DNA of 6,268 bases. Source: Candidatus Berkelbacteria bacterium. GTDB lineage: Bacteria; Patescibacteriota; UBA1384; JAHJRZ01. Positions 5,130-6,268 of the stretch are shown piece after piece. Under the pieces are notes generated by a model. The model was not told the DNA's origin. It did not search any database and saw nothing but the letters and a program-made list of their open reading frames with translations. The position numbers and the translations under genes are program-made. The DNA lies in the NCBI GenBank assembly GCA_026397195.1, contig JAPLVI010000013.1, positions 1-6,268 on the forward strand. The letters run 5' to 3'. The stretch's first letter is position 1. Every line of letters starts with the position of its first letter.

Positions 5130-5879
5130 TCAATTTTTCCGCGCTTCAATTTTTATACTTTCCAAGGACGCCCCCTGATATTGCCTTTTGCTGATATCTT
5201 TATCTTCTGACAAAATCTTTACCTTAAATCCGGCATCAGTGATTATCTTAAGATAATCATTTTTAAGCAAAGCTCCGGCCACACAGCCGGCAATTAATTT
5301 TTCATTATCTCTTTGCGCCTTCGAGAGTTCTTTCAAAAGGACAATATCTGAAAGATAAACCCGCCCGCCGGTTTTGAGCACCCGATATACCTCGCTAAAA
5401 ACCTTCGGCTTGTCCGGCGCAAGATTTATAACGCAATTACTAATAACAACATCGATCGAATTATCATCAACCGGCAATTTTTCAATGTCGCCGTGCCGGA
5501 ACTCAACATTTTTATAATTGTATTTTTTAGCATTTACTTTGGCTACATCAACCATCTCTTGAGTAATATCTATACCAATTACTTTGCCCGCTTTGCCTGT
5601 TTTTTGGGCGGCGAGAAAACAATCAAACCCCGCACCGGAACCCAAATCCAAAACGACCTCGCCTTCTTTGATCTCCCCCATTCCGGTCGGGTTGCCACAA
5701 CCAAGACCAAGGTTGGCATCAGCAACAGATTTTATTTCTTTATCAGAATAGCCAATGCTTTTTGATATTTGCTCGTTATCAACACCGGAATCACAACTAC
5801 AACTACTGCAACAGCTATCTCCACCGGCAACTTTGCTGTAATGTTTCTTAATGACTTGTTTGATCTTCTCTTTTTTCAT
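5130..5879 (-). CDS. arsM: Arsenite methyltransferase ArsM
   Basis: 249 aa from the ATG at 5877-5879. A TTG nine bases upstream is in frame but less likely, and neither has a good ribosome site. The enzyme transfers methyl groups from S-adenosylmethionine to As(III), giving methylated and volatile arsenicals in the cytoplasm. The SAM-binding motif I is [12 protein letters not shown] (75-86); GIDIT (102-106) ends strand 2. The three cysteines that bind arsenite in characterised ArsM enzymes are present in their usual contexts: C61 (GLGCGNP), C149 (ISNCVINL) and C199 (IAGCVAGAL), with the last two 50 residues apart as in the well-studied algal enzyme. The N-terminus has a further cluster CCSSCSC (23-29). 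The length fits short bacterial forms. It sits between a winged-helix gene upstream and a cysteine-rich gene downstream, and the pair is flanked by direct repeats. Confidence 0.92.
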   Translation of the reverse strand: MKKEKIKQVIKKHYSKVAGGDSCCSSCSCDSGVDNEQISKSIGYSDKEIKSVADANLGLGCGNPTGMGEIKEGEVVLDLGSGAGFDCFLAAQKTGKAGKVIGIDITQEMVDVAKVNAKKYNYKNVEFRHGDIEKLPVDDNSIDVVISNCVINLAPDKPKVFSEVYRVLKTGGRVYLSDIVLLKELSKAQRDNEKLIAGCVAGALLKNDYLKIITDAGFKVKILSEDKDISKRQYQGASLESIKIEARKN

Positions 5880-5905
5880 AATTTTCAAGTTTTAATTCTA
5901 TAATC

Positions 5906-6035
5906 ATTGGCTGACAATCGCCCCACTACGCTAAAGCTTCGAGGGGTAAACAAGATTGCCTGCCCCGCTACCTGACGCTCCCGTGATAACACTATGTAAT
6001 AGGTTTCACAGGAAGGAATGGTGTGGGGTCGCCCT
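5906..6035 (-). repeat. 130-bp direct repeat, copy B
   Basis: This uninterrupted copy lies between the winged-helix gene (stop codon 5 bases away) and arsM (start about 26 bases away). Near its ends CGCCCCAC (5919-5926) pairs with GTGGGG-T-CG (6023-6031), one base bulged. Inside, CCCGTGA (5980-5986) pairs with TCACAGG (6006-6012), extended by AAC/GTT and CTAT/ATAG around a 3-base loop at 5996-5998. The one mismatch in the lower stem is a G-U pair if read as minus-strand RNA, the direction of the genes. A further stem CAATC/GATTG with CCCC/GGGG can form between 5915 and 5957 and would compete with the outer pairing. It may act as a structured transcript element, a small non-autonomous mobile element, or a recombination site. 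Confidence 0.9.
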
Positions 6036-6040
6036 ATTTG

Positions 6041-6268
6041 TTAGAAGTTTTTTAAAATCTGTACTATCTTTTCGCCATAAGGTGAAAGAGAATGAACTAC
6101 TTGCCTACCTTTATAATTTTTATTAATCAATCCAGCTTTATACAAACGCCAAGTATGTTCTGAAATAGTTTTACGATTAGCATCTAATCGGTCGGCTATT
6201 TGAAATAATGAGATCTTCGGAGATTTATTTATCAAGAACAAAATGTCTATCCGCCAATGATTAGCCAC
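6041..6268 (-). CDS. ArsR-like winged-helix transcriptional regulator, 5' end outside window
   Basis: 75 codons are visible, ending TAA at 6041-6043. The frame is open to the window edge, where the GTG at 6266-6268 could be a start. However, the visible part begins VANHWRIDILFLI, which corresponds to the LANxxRxxIL segment usually some way into ArsR-type proteins, so the true start is probably upstream. The helix-turn-helix is ISLFQIADRLDANRKTISEH (19-38), followed by WRLYKAGLINKNYKGRQVVHSL (recognition-helix end and beta wing) and a last helix. The visible part has no cysteine, so the classical ELCVCDL arsenic site of ArsR is missing. Its position directly before arsM suggests control of that gene, but arsenic sensing is not supported by the sequence. 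It could equally be an unrelated regulator. Confidence 0.75.
   Translation of the reverse strand: MANHWRIDILFLINKSPKISLFQIADRLDANRKTISEHTWRLYKAGLINKNYKGRQVVHSLSPYGEKIVQILKNF

Noticed and set aside
1133..5132. Recoding of TGA as glycine, as in some candidate phyla
   Set aside because: TGA ends the beta-propeller, membrane and ArsM frames at sensible lengths with terminators or next genes right after, and no gene needs TGA read-through.
5880..5888. Upstream TTG start for arsM giving three more residues
   Set aside because: The ATG at 5877-5879 is a better start codon, and neither position has a Shine-Dalgarno sequence that would favour the TTG.
4694..6035. Classical integron attC sites
   Set aside because: The positions after stop codons fit, but no GTTRRRY core is found at the far end, the fold is branched rather than one long stem, and no integrase is in the window. 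Kept only as a loose analogy.
4694..6035. CRISPR array
   Set aside because: There are only two copies of a long repeat, separated by more than 1 kb of coding sequence; there are no short regularly spaced repeats.

Overview
The window looks like part of a small-genome Patescibacteria (candidate phyla radiation) chromosome, probably from a metagenome. This is inferred from its style: short single-gene units, membrane-anchored proteins with tiny cytoplasmic tails, a short coiled-coil protein of a kind common in that group, a minimal zincin metallopeptidase, and GC-rich hairpin repeats between genes. No rRNA, tRNA or marker gene is present to confirm it. TGA ends several genes at sensible places, so it appears to be a normal stop codon.

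Layout. Bases 1-972 (+) hold the 3' part of a GC-rich radical SAM gene. All other genes are on the minus strand. Read in their own direction (right to left) they are: a winged-helix regulator cut by the window edge (6041-6268); a 130-bp repeat; an arsenite methyltransferase gene, arsM (5130-5879), with a small cysteine-rich protein gene 9 bp behind it (4869-5120); a second copy of the repeat carrying an extra 39-bp hairpin; a coiled-coil protein (4285-4614); a membrane-anchored protein with a Pro-rich tail (3589-4194); a GC-rich hypothetical gene (2923-3468); a zincin-type metallopeptidase (2362-2757); and a membrane-anchored beta-propeller protein (1133-2140), which converges on the radical SAM gene.

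Two features stand out. First, arsM and its cysteine-rich partner are bracketed by perfectly identical 130-bp direct repeats. Each starts 5-6 bp after a stop codon, and each can fold into a strong hairpin. One copy has a second hairpin placed exactly in the hairpin loop. The unit looks like a cassette that recombination could gain or lose. Second, base composition is patchy: the radical SAM gene and the 2923-3468 gene are about 60% GC in hand-counted stretches, against about 35% in a neighbouring gene, which suggests acquired genes or, less likely, assembly joins.

Three spacers (near 2812, 3540 and 4240) share a compact layout in which an intrinsic terminator hairpin runs through a T-rich tract ending in TTGG straight into the promoter of the next gene. 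The genes between 2362 and 4614 are therefore probably transcribed mostly one by one, while arsM and the cysteine-rich gene form a two-gene operon. Functionally, the only evident pathway is arsenic methylation (ArsM); the small cysteine-rich protein may assist it, but that is inference from position and cysteine content.
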